Notes: generated from the letters alone by a model not told the origin. Counted from the stretch's first letter, positions 1-7,846 are shown. The stretch is DNA of 17,160 nucleotides from an uncultured Kineosporia sp. (GCA_937859855.1 CALMAR010000196.1:4248-21407), one strand, 5' to 3'. Made by a program: numbers and translations.

Positions 1-1119
1 CACGGGGGGCGCGACGTACCAGCCCTCCTCCCCGCCCGCCGCCGGGCGGCCGCCGCCGCGGACCAAGCTGCCGCCCTGGGCGAGCCCGGCTTCGATGTAG
101 TGCAGCGACTTCTCGTACTGGACTTGAGACACCACCGGTCCCATGTCGCTGTCGTCGTCCATCGGGTCGCCGACCCTGATCGCCGACACCAGCGCCCCCA
201 CCCGCTCGAGCACGTCATCGGCGATGGCCTCGTGCAGCAGCAGGCGGCTGGTCGACCCGCAGCTCTGGCCGGCCGTGGCGGTGAAGTTCATTCCGGTCAC
301 GGCGGCCTGGGCGGCGGCGGCTGGGTCAGCGTCGGCCAGCACGATCTGGGCGTTCTTGCCACCTAGTTCGAGAGAGACGTGCTTGACCCCGGACGCCGCG
401 GCGTCCCGCTGAATGCCCCGGCCGGTCCCGGTCGAGCCGATGAAGCCGATCCGCCGGATCGCCGGATGCCGGACAATCGCCGCCCCGGCCACCGCACCCC
501 GGCCCGAGATCGTGATCACCAGGTCCTCGGGCAGCACCTCGGCACACAATTCCGCGAAACGCAGCGAGGAGAGCGGGGTTTGATCGGGCGCCTTGAGAAT
601 CACGGCGTTACCCGCGACCAGTGGCGCGGCCACCTTGGACGCGGCGAAGAACAGCGGGTGGTTGAACGCGCCGATTCGCGCGACCACTCCGTAGGGCTGG
701 TTGACCGTGTAGTGCAGATTGGCGCTGACCGGCAACGTGCGGCCACCCAGATCGACAGCATGGTCAGCGAAGATGTTGATCAGTTCGACGGCGGCATCGA
801 CATCGGCCCGCATCGCCCGCAGAGTTGCTCCGCCGTCGAGAGTGTCGAGCACCGCCAGCTCCTCGCGATGCTCCAGTAGCAGGTCACCCACCCGGCGCAC
901 GAGGGTGGCCCGCTCACGGGGAGTGCGCCGGGCCCAGGCCCGCTGAGCCAGCTCGGCCGCTTGCACTGCTCGGTCAACCTCTTCCGGGCTACAGTCCGGC
1001 ACCTGCGCCAGTTCTCGCCCGGTGCTGGGATTCTCGACCGAGTAGCCAGCCGACGGCTCGGCCGGCTTGCCGCCCAAGAGGGTGAACCACGCGCGATCCG
1101 CCGCCGGGTGTGCGGGCAC
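1..1119 (-). CDS. NAD(P)+-dependent aldehyde dehydrogenase, 3' end cut by window edge
   Basis: Oxidises an aldehyde to a carboxylate with NAD(P)+; the exact substrate is not visible. The 373 residues present hold the family hallmarks: the FNHPL stretch with Asn153, Lys176 in [10 protein letters not shown], the general base Glu251 in ELGGK, and the nucleophile Cys287 in AGQSC. About 120 C-terminal residues of a usual 480-500 are missing because the window ends. The start is uncertain: GTG at 1119 is preceded by AAGGA about 10 nt upstream, and no ATG lies in frame between it and the end of the IclR gene. The gene follows the IclR gene by 94 nt on the same strand, so co-transcription is likely. 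Next to aromatic-ring genes it may act on an aromatic aldehyde such as a hydroxybenzaldehyde, or on a ring-cleavage semialdehyde; this is inference. Confidence 0.9.
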   Translation of the reverse strand, partial: MPAHPAADRAWFTLLGGKPAEPSAGYSVENPSTGRELAQVPDCSPEEVDRAVQAAELAQRAWARRTPRERATLVRRVGDLLLEHREELAVLDTLDGGATLRAMRADVDAAVELINIFADHAVDLGGRTLPVSANLHYTVNQPYGVVARIGAFNHPLFFAASKVAAPLVAGNAVILKAPDQTPLSSLRFAELCAEVLPEDLVITISGRGAVAGAAIVRHPAIRRIGFIGSTGTGRGIQRDAAASGVKHVSLELGGKNAQIVLADADPAAAAQAAVTGMNFTATAGQSCGSTSRLLLHEAIADDVLERVGALVSAIRVGDPMDDDSDMGPVVSQVQYEKSLHYIEAGLAQGGSLVRGGGRPAAGGEEGWYVAPPV

Positions 1120-1213
1120 CTGGTCACCGTCCTTGTCGATGCTGGCCTCTGCTGGGAAGAGACCTTTTCTGCGAAAGTACTTCGTCCGTCCCCGTCGGTC
1201 AAGGCAGCCGGGC

Positions 1214-2020
1214 TCAACCCAGACGCCCGCCAATCTCCGCCGCTGCCACGGTCAGTTGCGCGCCCAGCGTCTTGGCCGCGTTCACCGGCAGGCGGCCGAT
1301 CGGAGCGGAAACGCTCAGGCCGATCCGCAAACCGGGCGTCTTGGTCGGCACCGCCACCGCGACGGAGGCGACGCCGTCCTCGCTCTCCTCCCGGTTGGTG
1401 GCGAAACCAATACGCCGCACGTTCGCCAGCTGTGCCTCCAGGACCGAGCGCTTCGAGATCGACTTGTCGGTCACGACCGGCAGTCCTTCACTGGGGTACA
1501 GCCGGTGTAGTTCGACATTGTCCAGTTCGGCCAGAAGGGCCTTTCCCAGCGAAGTGCAGTGCGCGGGCAAAGACTTGCCCAGCCGGGAGGCGACCCGGAC
1601 GGCGCGCTGGCTTTCGATCGCCTCAATGAACCGTACCTGCGAGCCTTCCAAGGCGCCCAGGTGGATGGACTCGTTCAGCGTGTCGTTGAGTTCCTGCATG
1701 ACGGGCCGGGCCAGGCCGTTGATGTCCATGCGGGAGATCACTGAGAAGGCGACTCCGGTGAGTGCCGGCCCGGGCCCGTAGGCCTTGCTGCTGGCGTCCT
1801 GGCGCACGAACCCCCGGTACTGCAGCATCATCAGGATACGGTGAGCGGTGGACGAGGCCACTCCCAGATATTTACTGGCTTCGGTCAACCGGATGCTCGG
1901 CCGTTCACCCAGCAGCAGAAGCAACTTCAGGGCATTGTCGACAGACTCGATCGGATACTGAGGAGCCGCCAGCTCTGCACCGGGTGATGGCGCGCCGAGC
2001 TTGGGCGCACGATTCTGCAT
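1214..2020 (-). CDS. IclR-family transcriptional regulator (first of two)
   Basis: A 268-residue IclR-type regulator. The N-terminal winged helix-turn-helix lies at about residues 25-75 (SVDNALKLL, then [14 protein letters not shown] as recognition helix), and the effector-binding domain fills the rest, with the family motif [16 protein letters not shown]. Members commonly control aromatic-acid catabolism and sense the substrate or an intermediate. It is divergent from the LigB-like gene and upstream of the aldehyde dehydrogenase, so those are its likely targets. The ATG at 2020 has no good Shine-Dalgarno sequence; instead TAGATT lies 6 nt upstream, as in a leaderless transcript. The N-terminal 20 residues before the DNA-binding domain are Pro/Ala-rich and not conserved-looking. 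It resembles the second IclR protein in this window across the DNA-binding domain. Confidence 0.92.
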   Translation of the reverse strand: MQNRAPKLGAPSPGAELAAPQYPIESVDNALKLLLLLGERPSIRLTEASKYLGVASSTAHRILMMLQYRGFVRQDASSKAYGPGPALTGVAFSVISRMDINGLARPVMQELNDTLNESIHLGALEGSQVRFIEAIESQRAVRVASRLGKSLPAHCTSLGKALLAELDNVELHRLYPSEGLPVVTDKSISKRSVLEAQLANVRRIGFATNREESEDGVASVAVAVPTKTPGLRIGLSVSAPIGRLPVNAAKTLGAQLTVAAAEIGGRLG

Positions 2021-2032
2021 AACAGAAATCTA
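2018..2032 (-). promoter_or_regulatory. Putative leaderless -10 element of the first IclR gene
   Basis: On the minus strand TAGATT (complement of 2027-2032) ends 6 nt before the ATG, which would place the transcription start at or near the A of the start codon. No purine-rich ribosome site is present. No convincing -35 hexamer is seen. The spacer TCTGTT belongs to a box, AACAGAAA on the plus strand at 2021-2028, that recurs at 4043-4050 before the other IclR gene. Confidence 0.45.
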
Positions 2033-2066
2033 ACCTGATCGAGGACAGCAGGGGCAGCCCCAGGCA

Positions 2067-2085
2067 TTGTTCGGCAGCAGAACAA
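2067..2085. promoter_or_regulatory. Inverted repeat TTGTTC-N7-GAACAA, candidate operator
   Basis: Perfect 6-bp arms at 2067-2072 and 2080-2085 lie in the gap between the divergent IclR and LigB-like genes. The position and size suit a regulator binding site; the assignment to the adjacent IclR protein is inference. Confidence 0.45.
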
Positions 2086-2095
2086 CGGCTACTGT

Positions 2096-2122
2096 GCAGA
2101 TCGCCGCTCTGCTAAGCAGATC
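2096..2122. promoter_or_regulatory. Triple GCAGA/TCTGC repeat cluster, candidate operator
   Basis: GCAGA (2096-2100), TCTGC (2108-2112) and GCAGA (2116-2120) form two nested inverted repeats, the second being the 13-bp palindrome TCTGCTAAGCAGA. GCAGATC also recurs as a direct repeat at 2096 and 2116, exactly 20 bp apart, about two helical turns. The cluster lies 40-66 bp before the LigB-like start codon, where a regulator would contact the promoter. Binding by the divergent IclR protein is inferred. Confidence 0.55.
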
Positions 2123-2161
2123 ATCGATTCTTATTGTCGAAACCCCCAGAAGGCGGTACCC

Positions 2162-2992
2162 ATGGCTCGGATAGTCGCCGGCGCTGGGGTTCCGCACACG
2201 CCAGCGTTCCCTGCCAACGTTCCCGTGGGCGATCCGGACAATGAGACGAGCCGGTTCTTCCAGCGCGTGGCGGATCAGTTGCATGCCACCACGCCCGACG
2301 TGATCCTGATGTTCGACTCCGACCATCTCAACACGTTCTTCCTCGACAACATGCCGATGATCAGCGTGGGGGTGGCGCCGGACACAAGCGGGCCCAACGA
2401 CTCGACACCGGGCCTGCCGGCGGTCTCCCTGGCCATACCCGAGGCATTCGCCGCTCACGTGCGCGAGTCGTGCATCGAAGCGCAGTTCGACGTCGCGCTG
2501 ACCCAAGAGTTCACGGTGGACCACTCCATCCTGGTGCCGCTGCACTACCTCACCCCGGCCCGCGACATCCCCCTCCTCCCAGTCTTCATCAATGGCCTGG
2601 CGCCGCCGCTGCCCGCCGCGCAGAGATGCTGGGACTTCGGGCGAGCGGTCGGCGAAGCGATAGCCGGCTGGCCCGACGACCTGCGGGTCGCCGTAGTTGC
2701 CAGTGGCAGCTTCTCCCTCGACGTGGGTGGCCCCTCGGTGCGCCCCGACCTCATCTTCGGCGTACCGGCGCAGGACTGGGCCCAGGAGATCGGCGACGAC
2801 CTGGAGGCTGCGAACGTGGACGCGATCGTCGCGAAGGCGACGCCGAAGCGGCTGGCCGAGGCCGGCAATGTCGGAGGCGAACTCCTGAACTGGATCGCCA
2901 TGCTGGGGGCGACCGGCGCCCAGCGGCCGGCCAGCATGGACATGCAGGTCAATTTCGGTCACGGCTTCGGCTTCTGGGATCTGAGCGCATGA
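2162..2992 (+). CDS. LigB-family (class III) extradiol dioxygenase large subunit, catalytic His replaced
   Basis: A 276-residue protein of the LigB superfamily, which uses Fe(II) to open dihydroxylated aromatic rings beside the diol. The metal ligands known from LigB (His12, His61, Glu242) have clear counterparts: His12 in VPHTP, His55 in DSDHLN and Glu240 in GGELLNW. His121 in VDHSILVPLH matches another active-site His. The acid-base His of LigB, in the GLSH motif, is Leu186 here: the region reads SGSFSLDVGGP. The codon is CTC, so it is not one obvious miscall. ATG 2162 follows AGAAGG by 8 nt. The stop overlaps the next start (ATGA), pairing it with the LigA-like subunit. The substrate is unknown; a protocatechuate- or gallate-like compound is possible, but altered chemistry is also possible. 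Confidence 0.85.
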   Translation: MARIVAGAGVPHTPAFPANVPVGDPDNETSRFFQRVADQLHATTPDVILMFDSDHLNTFFLDNMPMISVGVAPDTSGPNDSTPGLPAVSLAIPEAFAAHVRESCIEAQFDVALTQEFTVDHSILVPLHYLTPARDIPLLPVFINGLAPPLPAAQRCWDFGRAVGEAIAGWPDDLRVAVVASGSFSLDVGGPSVRPDLIFGVPAQDWAQEIGDDLEAANVDAIVAKATPKRLAEAGNVGGELLNWIAMLGATGAQRPASMDMQVNFGHGFGFWDLSA

Positions 2993-3294
2993 GCGCCTAC
3001 CAGGTGGCCAAGTTCTGCCACAGCTGCCTGATAGATCCGGATCTGCGGGCGCTGGCCGTCTCTGATCCCGGAAAGGCGCTCGACCGCTTCGATCTCACCG
3101 ATACCGAACGCCAGGACCTGCTGGCCGGCGAGGTCGGCCGGCTCTACGCGGCCGGTTGCCTTCCCTTCCTGCTCTCATATCTGCCGCGCTGGAACCTGTT
3201 TGGGCTCACCGTCTCCAGCTACAGCGAGCGGATGCGCGCGGCCGGGGCGGCGGCCGCCAGCCCCGGCACGCCAGAGCGTGACGGCGCCAGCTGA
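2989..3294 (+). CDS. LigA-like small subunit of extradiol dioxygenase
   Basis: A 101-residue helical protein resembling the alpha subunit of protocatechuate 4,5-dioxygenase, which caps the active site of the LigB subunit. Visible family features are the helix with LDRFDLTDTERQDLLAG at about residues 35-51, the small loop YAAGC, and the terminal GLTVSSYSERM motif. It is shorter than classical LigA (about 130-140 residues). The ATG at 2989 overlaps the upstream stop by ATGA, which indicates translational coupling and a 1:1 complex with the LigB-like protein. The 20 C-terminal residues after SERM are Ala/Gly-rich. The gene ends 7 bp before the stop of the convergent IclR gene, so no separate terminator fits between them. 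Confidence 0.8.
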   Translation: MSAYQVAKFCHSCLIDPDLRALAVSDPGKALDRFDLTDTERQDLLAGEVGRLYAAGCLPFLLSYLPRWNLFGLTVSSYSERMRAAGAAAASPGTPERDGAS

Positions 3295-3301
3295 CCGCCG
3301 G

Positions 3302-4042
3302 TCAGGCCTCGACCAGTGCTGTTTCGACACCCCTGGTCGCCGTTTCCAGCGCTTGCACCCAGCCCGGCAGCAGATCGCGGCGAAAACGCGCGCTGGGCAG
3401 AGCGATGGAGATAGCGGCGGTGGGTTCGCCAGAGTCGGCTGCGATCGCCATCCCGATCGCGGTCAGCCCAGCCTCGGTCTTCTGATCGTTGATGGCGAAC
3501 CCGCGTCGCCGTACCTGGGCGAGTTCGCGGGCCAGCCGCACCACGTCGACATCCGCCTCGGCGAGGTATAGCTCACGGACGGCCGACGGCTTGCGCGCGG
3601 CCAGCACCGCTTGGCCCCCAGATGTGAGATGGGCAGGCAGGGAACGGCCAGAACGGTCGCCGACCCGCAAGATCTGCTTGGACTCGGTGGTGGCCAGGAA
3701 TCGGGCGCTGGTACCCACGACGAGAATGAGGTTGGCCGACTCCCCTACCTGCGTGGTCAACCTGGTCAGGTACGGCAGGGCGGCCTGCCGTAACACGCTG
3801 GCTGGCACGGCTGTTCCGGCCGAATACCGCAGGGCGCTGCCAGCCCGGTAGCGCCGGTCCGGCTGCTGCTCGGCGAAGTCGCGATAGACCAGCATGGCGA
3901 GGAGGCGATGGGCGGTCGACACCGAGACGCCCAGACGCTCGGCGGCGTCGGTGACCCGTAACGGTCCCTCGTGGTGCAGAAGCGTGACCAGATGAAGAGC
4001 ATGATCGACCGAATCGACCGCGTACGCCGGTTTGTTCTTCAC
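3302..4042 (-). CDS. IclR-family transcriptional regulator (second of two), likely controls gentisate operon
   Basis: A 246-residue IclR regulator starting at GTG 4042. The winged helix-turn-helix covers about residues 8-58 (SVDHALHLV, GVSVSTAHRLLAMLVYRD), followed by an effector-binding domain with LPAHLTSGGQAVLAAR. An upstream ATG at 4183 would add 47 residues but would run through the start of the divergent dioxygenase gene, and the DNA-binding domain begins right after the GTG, as in typical 245-260-residue members. No Shine-Dalgarno sequence precedes the GTG; TAGACT lies 8 nt upstream. It is divergent from the gentisate operon over only 70 bp, so it is probably its regulator, sensing 3-hydroxybenzoate, gentisate or a similar acid (inference). 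Confidence 0.9.
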   Translation of the reverse strand: MKNKPAYAVDSVDHALHLVTLLHHEGPLRVTDAAERLGVSVSTAHRLLAMLVYRDFAEQQPDRRYRAGSALRYSAGTAVPASVLRQAALPYLTRLTTQVGESANLILVVGTSARFLATTESKQILRVGDRSGRSLPAHLTSGGQAVLAARKPSAVRELYLAEADVDVVRLARELAQVRRRGFAINDQKTEAGLTAIGMAIAADSGEPTAAISIALPSARFRRDLLPGWVQALETATRGVETALVEA

Positions 4043-4080
4043 AACAGAAAAGTCTATTCCGTCGAGCAGAATCGCGGCAA
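4040..4080 (-). promoter_or_regulatory. Putative promoter of the second IclR gene (leaderless type)
   Basis: On the minus strand TTGCCG (complement of 4075-4080), 18 nt, then TAGACT (complement of 4051-4056), then 8 nt to the GTG at 4042. The -35 matches 4 of 6 consensus bases. The transcript would begin at or next to the start codon. The box AACAGAAA at 4043-4050 is shared with the first IclR gene. Confidence 0.45.
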
Positions 4081-4112
4081 TGTTGAGGGGTTCGCCGACC
4101 TGAGGAGGCCTC

Positions 4113-5243
4113 ATGGCCATGACCGTGAACCCGGCACCCCTGACCATCACCGCTACGGACGCGCCGGACCAGCCAGCGCGCACGCCGGATCTGGAGGAGC
4201 TCTACCGCGGGTTCGCCTCCGAGCAGCTTGTGCCGCTATGGACCGAGATCGGCGATCTGATGCCGCTGACGCCGCAGTCGAAGGCCGTGCCCCACATCTG
4301 GCGGTGGCGCGAGGGTCTGCTGCCGCTCGCCCAGCGGGCTGGCGATCTCGTGCCGGTCGGGCGGGGCGGCGAGCGACGGGCCATCGCTCTGGCCAACCCA
4401 GGCCTGGGGGGCCGGCCTTTCGCCAGTCCCACGCTGTGGGCGGCCATCCAGTACCTGAACCCCCGTGAGGACGCCCCGGTCCACCGGCATACCCAGAACG
4501 CCTTCCGGTTCGTCGTCGAGGGTGAGGGGGTCTGGACCGTCGTCGACGGCGACCCGGTCGCCATGCGCCGCGGCGACTTCCTGCCACAGGCCGGCTGGCA
4601 CTGGCACGGTCATCACACCGCCAGCGACCACCCGATGGCCTGGATCGACTGTCTCGACTTCCCCTTCCAATACTTCAGCGACTCGACCTTCTTCGAGTTC
4701 GGCACCCTCGAGGTACCGACCCGCTCGGCACCGGAACGCTCGGCGTCCGAACGGCTCTGGGGTCATCCGGGCCTGCGTCCGATCACGCATCTGACCCCCA
4801 CACCGGCGTCGCCGCTGCTGGCCTATCGATGGGAGTACACCGATCGGGCGCTAACCGAGCAGCTGGCCCTGGAGTCCGAGGGTCACGCGGTTACCACCGA
4901 GCCGGGCCACGCCGCGGTCCGATACACGAACCCGACCACCGGGGGCGACGTCCTGCCCAGCATCCGCACCGAGTTCCACCGCTTGGCCCCGGATACCCAG
5001 ACGGCAACGCGCCGGGAAGTCGGCTCGTCGGTGTTCCAGGTGTTCCAGGGCGAAGGCGAGATCAGCGTAGGCGACCGCACCTGGTCGGCCACGCATGGTG
5101 ACATGTTCGTCGTTCCCTCATGGCAGCCGCTGAGGATGACGACCGATGGCGGCCTGGACCTGTTCCGGTTCAGCGACACACCGGTCTTCGAAGCCCTTCA
5201 CCAGGACCGGGTCGAGGTTGGCGGAACGGAGCAGAACGCATGA
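4113..5243 (+). CDS. Gentisate 1,2-dioxygenase (bicupin)
   Basis: Cleaves gentisate (2,5-dihydroxybenzoate) with O2 to maleylpyruvate, in the cytoplasm, using Fe(II). The 376-residue length and the double cupin fold match the family. Cupin 1 has the iron-binding motif PVHRHTQNAFRF (His124, His126) and the WHWHGH stretch at 162-167 that supplies the third His. Cupin 2, about residues 270-360, has GDMFVVPSWQP and lacks the HxH pair, as is usual for the non-metal domain. A related alternative is salicylate or 1-hydroxy-2-naphthoate dioxygenase, but the three downstream genes are the gentisate pathway. ATG 4113 has a strong GGAGG 5-6 nt upstream. The stop overlaps the next start (ATGA). Confidence 0.92.
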   Translation: MAMTVNPAPLTITATDAPDQPARTPDLEELYRGFASEQLVPLWTEIGDLMPLTPQSKAVPHIWRWREGLLPLAQRAGDLVPVGRGGERRAIALANPGLGGRPFASPTLWAAIQYLNPREDAPVHRHTQNAFRFVVEGEGVWTVVDGDPVAMRRGDFLPQAGWHWHGHHTASDHPMAWIDCLDFPFQYFSDSTFFEFGTLEVPTRSAPERSASERLWGHPGLRPITHLTPTPASPLLAYRWEYTDRALTEQLALESEGHAVTTEPGHAAVRYTNPTTGGDVLPSIRTEFHRLAPDTQTATRREVGSSVFQVFQGEGEISVGDRTWSATHGDMFVVPSWQPLRMTTDGGLDLFRFSDTPVFEALHQDRVEVGGTEQNA

Positions 5244-6070
5244 GATTGGCCACCATTCGTACTGACACCGGCACCCGTGCCGTCCGGGTGGACGGCGACC
5301 AGCTGGTCGAGCTGGAGTTCGCCGACGTGCGCGAGCTCCTGGAGGAGCCGGACTGGGCGCACCTGGCGGCCGCGGCAGGCGGCGATCCCCGCCCCGCCGA
5401 GGCGGCCGACTTCGCACCGCTCATACCGCGGCCGGGCAAGATCTTCTGTGTCGGGCTTAACTACCGCACCCACATCCTGGAGATGGGCCGCGAGCTGCCC
5501 AGCTACCCGACGCTGTTCGCCAAGTTCGCCGACGCCCTGGTCGGGGCCCGCGATCCGATCGCTCTGGCGCCGGAGTCGGAGGCCATCGACTGGGAGGGCG
5601 AGCTGACCGTGGTGATCGGCCAGACGGTGCGCCGCGCCGACGATGATCAGGCCGAACAGGCCATTGCCGGATTCACCGTGATGAACGACGTGACGATGCG
5701 CGATTGGCAGTACCGGACCACGGAGTGGCTGCAGGGCAAGACCTTCGAGCACAGCACGCCGCTCGGGCCGGTGCTGGTCACACCGGACGAGCTGCCCGGC
5801 GGGTTCGCTCCGGCGTGCACGCTGACCACGGTGCTGGACGGCGAGACGGTGCAGAAGGCGGACACCTCGGACCTGGTCTTCGGCCCGGTCGAGCTGGTCA
5901 AGTACATCTCCCAGCTGATCACACTCCGGCCGGGCGACGTGATCGCCACCGGCACCCCCGGCGGCGTGGGTCACGCCCGCAAGCCACCGCGGTACCTGCA
6001 GGCCGGGCAGACACTAGTGACGGAGATCTCCGGCCTGGGCCGCCTGGAGAACGTGGCCAGCCCGGCATGA
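5240..6070 (+). CDS. nagK: Fumarylpyruvate hydrolase (FAH family)
   Basis: Hydrolyses fumarylpyruvate to fumarate and pyruvate, the last step of the glutathione- or mycothiol-dependent gentisate route. The 276-residue protein has the FAH fold: a short N-terminal domain to about residue 60, then the catalytic core starting at PGKIFCVGLNYRTH. The divalent metal site is visible as Glu119 and Glu121 (DWEGELTVVIG) and Asp150 (MNDVTMRD). The C-terminal core motif GDVIATGTPGGVG is also present. The ATG at 5240 overlaps the dioxygenase stop, and its own stop overlaps the isomerase start, so all three are probably translationally coupled. Other FAH members act on related acylpyruvates; the operon context decides the assignment. 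Confidence 0.9.
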   Translation: MRLATIRTDTGTRAVRVDGDQLVELEFADVRELLEEPDWAHLAAAAGGDPRPAEAADFAPLIPRPGKIFCVGLNYRTHILEMGRELPSYPTLFAKFADALVGARDPIALAPESEAIDWEGELTVVIGQTVRRADDDQAEQAIAGFTVMNDVTMRDWQYRTTEWLQGKTFEHSTPLGPVLVTPDELPGGFAPACTLTTVLDGETVQKADTSDLVFGPVELVKYISQLITLRPGDVIATGTPGGVGHARKPPRYLQAGQTLVTEISGLGRLENVASPA

Positions 6071-6648
6071 ACAACCTGAACTGGATGCGCGCCGGGGCCG
6101 GGCTGTTCTTCAAGACCCTCGACAGCCTCTCGGACGCCGAACTGGCACAGCCGACGCAACTGCCCGGCTGGTCCCGGCGGGCGCTGCTGGCGCACGTCCA
6201 TTACAACGCCGAAGCGCTGCGGCGCCTGACCACCTGGGCCCGCACCGGCACGCGCACTCCGATGTATGCCGATCTGGACCAGCGGGCTGCGGAGATCGCC
6301 TCTGGAGCCAAGCTGCCCGCCGCGGAACTGCGTTCGCTGGTGAGTTCCTCGCAGCAGGCCCTGGAGGCTGAGCTGGGTCAGCTCGACGACCAGCAGTGGC
6401 AACGCGAGGTGGTCACGATCCAGGGCCGAACAATTCCGGCCACCCAGATTCCCTGGTTACGGGCAAGGGAGGTCGGAGTGCACGCGGTCGACCTCGGTGC
6501 TTCCTTCGATGACCTGCCCGAGGATTTCAACGCTGCTCTGGTCGCCGAGGTGGCGGCAAAACGGGCGGCCAGCGGTGAGGCGGCCGTCCTGGCTGCTTGG
6601 CTGACGGGGCGGGCGGCGCAGGCGCCGTCCCTCGGACCGTGGCTCTAG
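6067..6648 (+). CDS. nagL: Mycothiol-dependent maleylpyruvate isomerase
   Basis: Isomerises maleylpyruvate (cis) to fumarylpyruvate (trans) using mycothiol as cofactor, the actinobacterial counterpart of the glutathione enzyme. The 193 residues begin with a DinB-type four-helix domain. The zinc ligands of the family are visible: His43 in LPGWSRRALLAHVHYN, then Glu135 and His139 in WLRAREVGVHAVDLG. The C-terminal AAWLTGRA segment is also typical. The protein is shorter than the roughly 240-residue Corynebacterium enzyme. ATG 6067 overlaps the preceding stop (ATGA), so it belongs to the same operon. Its presence indicates that the host makes mycothiol. Confidence 0.9.
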   Translation: MNNLNWMRAGAGLFFKTLDSLSDAELAQPTQLPGWSRRALLAHVHYNAEALRRLTTWARTGTRTPMYADLDQRAAEIASGAKLPAAELRSLVSSSQQALEAELGQLDDQQWQREVVTIQGRTIPATQIPWLRAREVGVHAVDLGASFDDLPEDFNAALVAEVAAKRAASGEAAVLAAWLTGRAAQAPSLGPWL

Positions 6649-6658
6649 GAGGCGGATC

Positions 6659-7846
6659 ATGAGTGGTAACAACGATGTTGATGTCGTGGTCGTGGGCGGC
6701 GGTATCGGCGGACTGGGCAACGCCTATGCGCTGGCCTCGGCCGGCTTCTCGGTACGCGTACTGGAGCGGGCGGCCGACTTCACCGAAGTGGGAGCCGGGC
6801 TGCAGATGGCGCCGAATGCCACCCGGATCCTGCGGGAGTGGGGGCTGCTCGACGAGGTGATCGAGGCCGGTGTACTGCCGGAGCGGATGGTCTATCGCGA
6901 TGCGATCACCGGCGGTGAGCTGACCCACCTCGACCTGGGCGAGTCCTTCGTCGAGCGATACGGGGCGCCCTACGTCGTGATCCACCGCAGCGACCTGCTC
7001 GACATCCTGGCCAAGGCCTGCCGCCGGATCGGCGTCGAACTGGTGCCGAACGCTCTGGTCACCGATGTGCAGACTGAACAGGACAGCGCGCAGGTGTCGA
7101 TCGAGGGGGGTGCCAGCGTCCGGTCCGACGCGGTGATCGCCGCTGACGGCCTGCGCTCCACGCTGCGCCGTCACTTCAGCGACGACGAACCGGTCCCAGC
7201 CGGCTATGTGGCCTACCGCGGCGCGTTCAAGATCGAAGACCTGACCATCGCTCTGGACGAGAGCGCGATGACCGACGTGGTGGTCTATCTCGGCGTCGGA
7301 TGTCACCTGGTTCAGTACCCCCTGCGGCGGGGGGAGATGTTCAACACGGTGGCGGTGTTCCGGTCGCCGGCCTTCGCCCGGGGCGAGCAGGAGTGGGGCG
7401 GGGTCGAGGAGCTGGATGGCGCCTTCGCCGGATCGTGCCCAGAGGTGCGCCGGGGCATCACGTCACTCTGGCGTGACCGGCGCTGGCCGATGTACGACCG
7501 GCTGCCCATCTCGAACTGGGTCAATGGCCGGATGGCGCTGACCGGGGATGCCGCGCACCCGATGCTCCAGTACCTCGCCCAGGGCGCCTGCCAGGCCCTC
7601 GAGGACGCGGCAAGCCTGTCCACCGAGGTCACCAAGCTGGCCGCCACCGGCACGCCCGACTGGCCAGCCGCACTGGCTGCCTACGCCTCGGTGCGCACCG
7701 GGCCGACGGCCCGGGTGCAGACGACCGCCCGGTTCTGGGGCGAGCTCTGGCATGTCGATGGCATGAGCCGCACCTTGCGCAACGAACTGTTCCTCAAGCG
7801 TGATATCGACGATTACCAGTACGTCGACTGGCTTTATGGCCTCTGA
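6659..7846 (+). CDS. 3-hydroxybenzoate 6-hydroxylase, FAD-dependent
   Basis: Para-hydroxylates 3-hydroxybenzoate to gentisate with O2 and NAD(P)H, feeding the three upstream genes. It is a 395-residue group A flavoprotein monooxygenase: the FAD Rossmann motif GGGIGG lies at 13-18, the DG motif AADGLRSTLRR at 161-171 and GDAAHPMLQYLAQGA at 296-310. His216 and Tyr220 (CHLVQYPLRRGE) and Gln304 show the same spacing as the substrate-contacting His, Tyr and Gln reported for Rhodococcus 3-hydroxybenzoate 6-hydroxylase (from memory). Salicylate 5-hydroxylation by a similar flavoprotein is the main alternative. ATG 6659 follows TAGGAGG closely and lies 10 nt after the isomerase stop, so it is the last gene of the operon. 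Confidence 0.88.
   Translation: MSGNNDVDVVVVGGGIGGLGNAYALASAGFSVRVLERAADFTEVGAGLQMAPNATRILREWGLLDEVIEAGVLPERMVYRDAITGGELTHLDLGESFVERYGAPYVVIHRSDLLDILAKACRRIGVELVPNALVTDVQTEQDSAQVSIEGGASVRSDAVIAADGLRSTLRRHFSDDEPVPAGYVAYRGAFKIEDLTIALDESAMTDVVVYLGVGCHLVQYPLRRGEMFNTVAVFRSPAFARGEQEWGGVEELDGAFAGSCPEVRRGITSLWRDRRWPMYDRLPISNWVNGRMALTGDAAHPMLQYLAQGACQALEDAASLSTEVTKLAATGTPDWPAALAAYASVRTGPTARVQTTARFWGELWHVDGMSRTLRNELFLKRDIDDYQYVDWLYGL

Noticed and set aside
2030..2962. 310-codon open frame on the minus strand across the LigB-like gene
   Set aside because: It lies antisense to a well-supported enzyme, its product has no recognisable domain and is Arg/Gly/Asp-rich as expected from the codon bias of the opposite strand.
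4043..4183. ATG 4183 as the start of the second IclR gene
   Set aside because: It would overlap the start of the divergent dioxygenase by about 70 bp and add residues not seen in the family; GTG 4042 fits the domain boundary.
5198..5974. 258-codon antisense frame inside the fumarylpyruvate hydrolase gene
   Set aside because: Shadow of a strongly conserved gene, with no independent start context or motifs.
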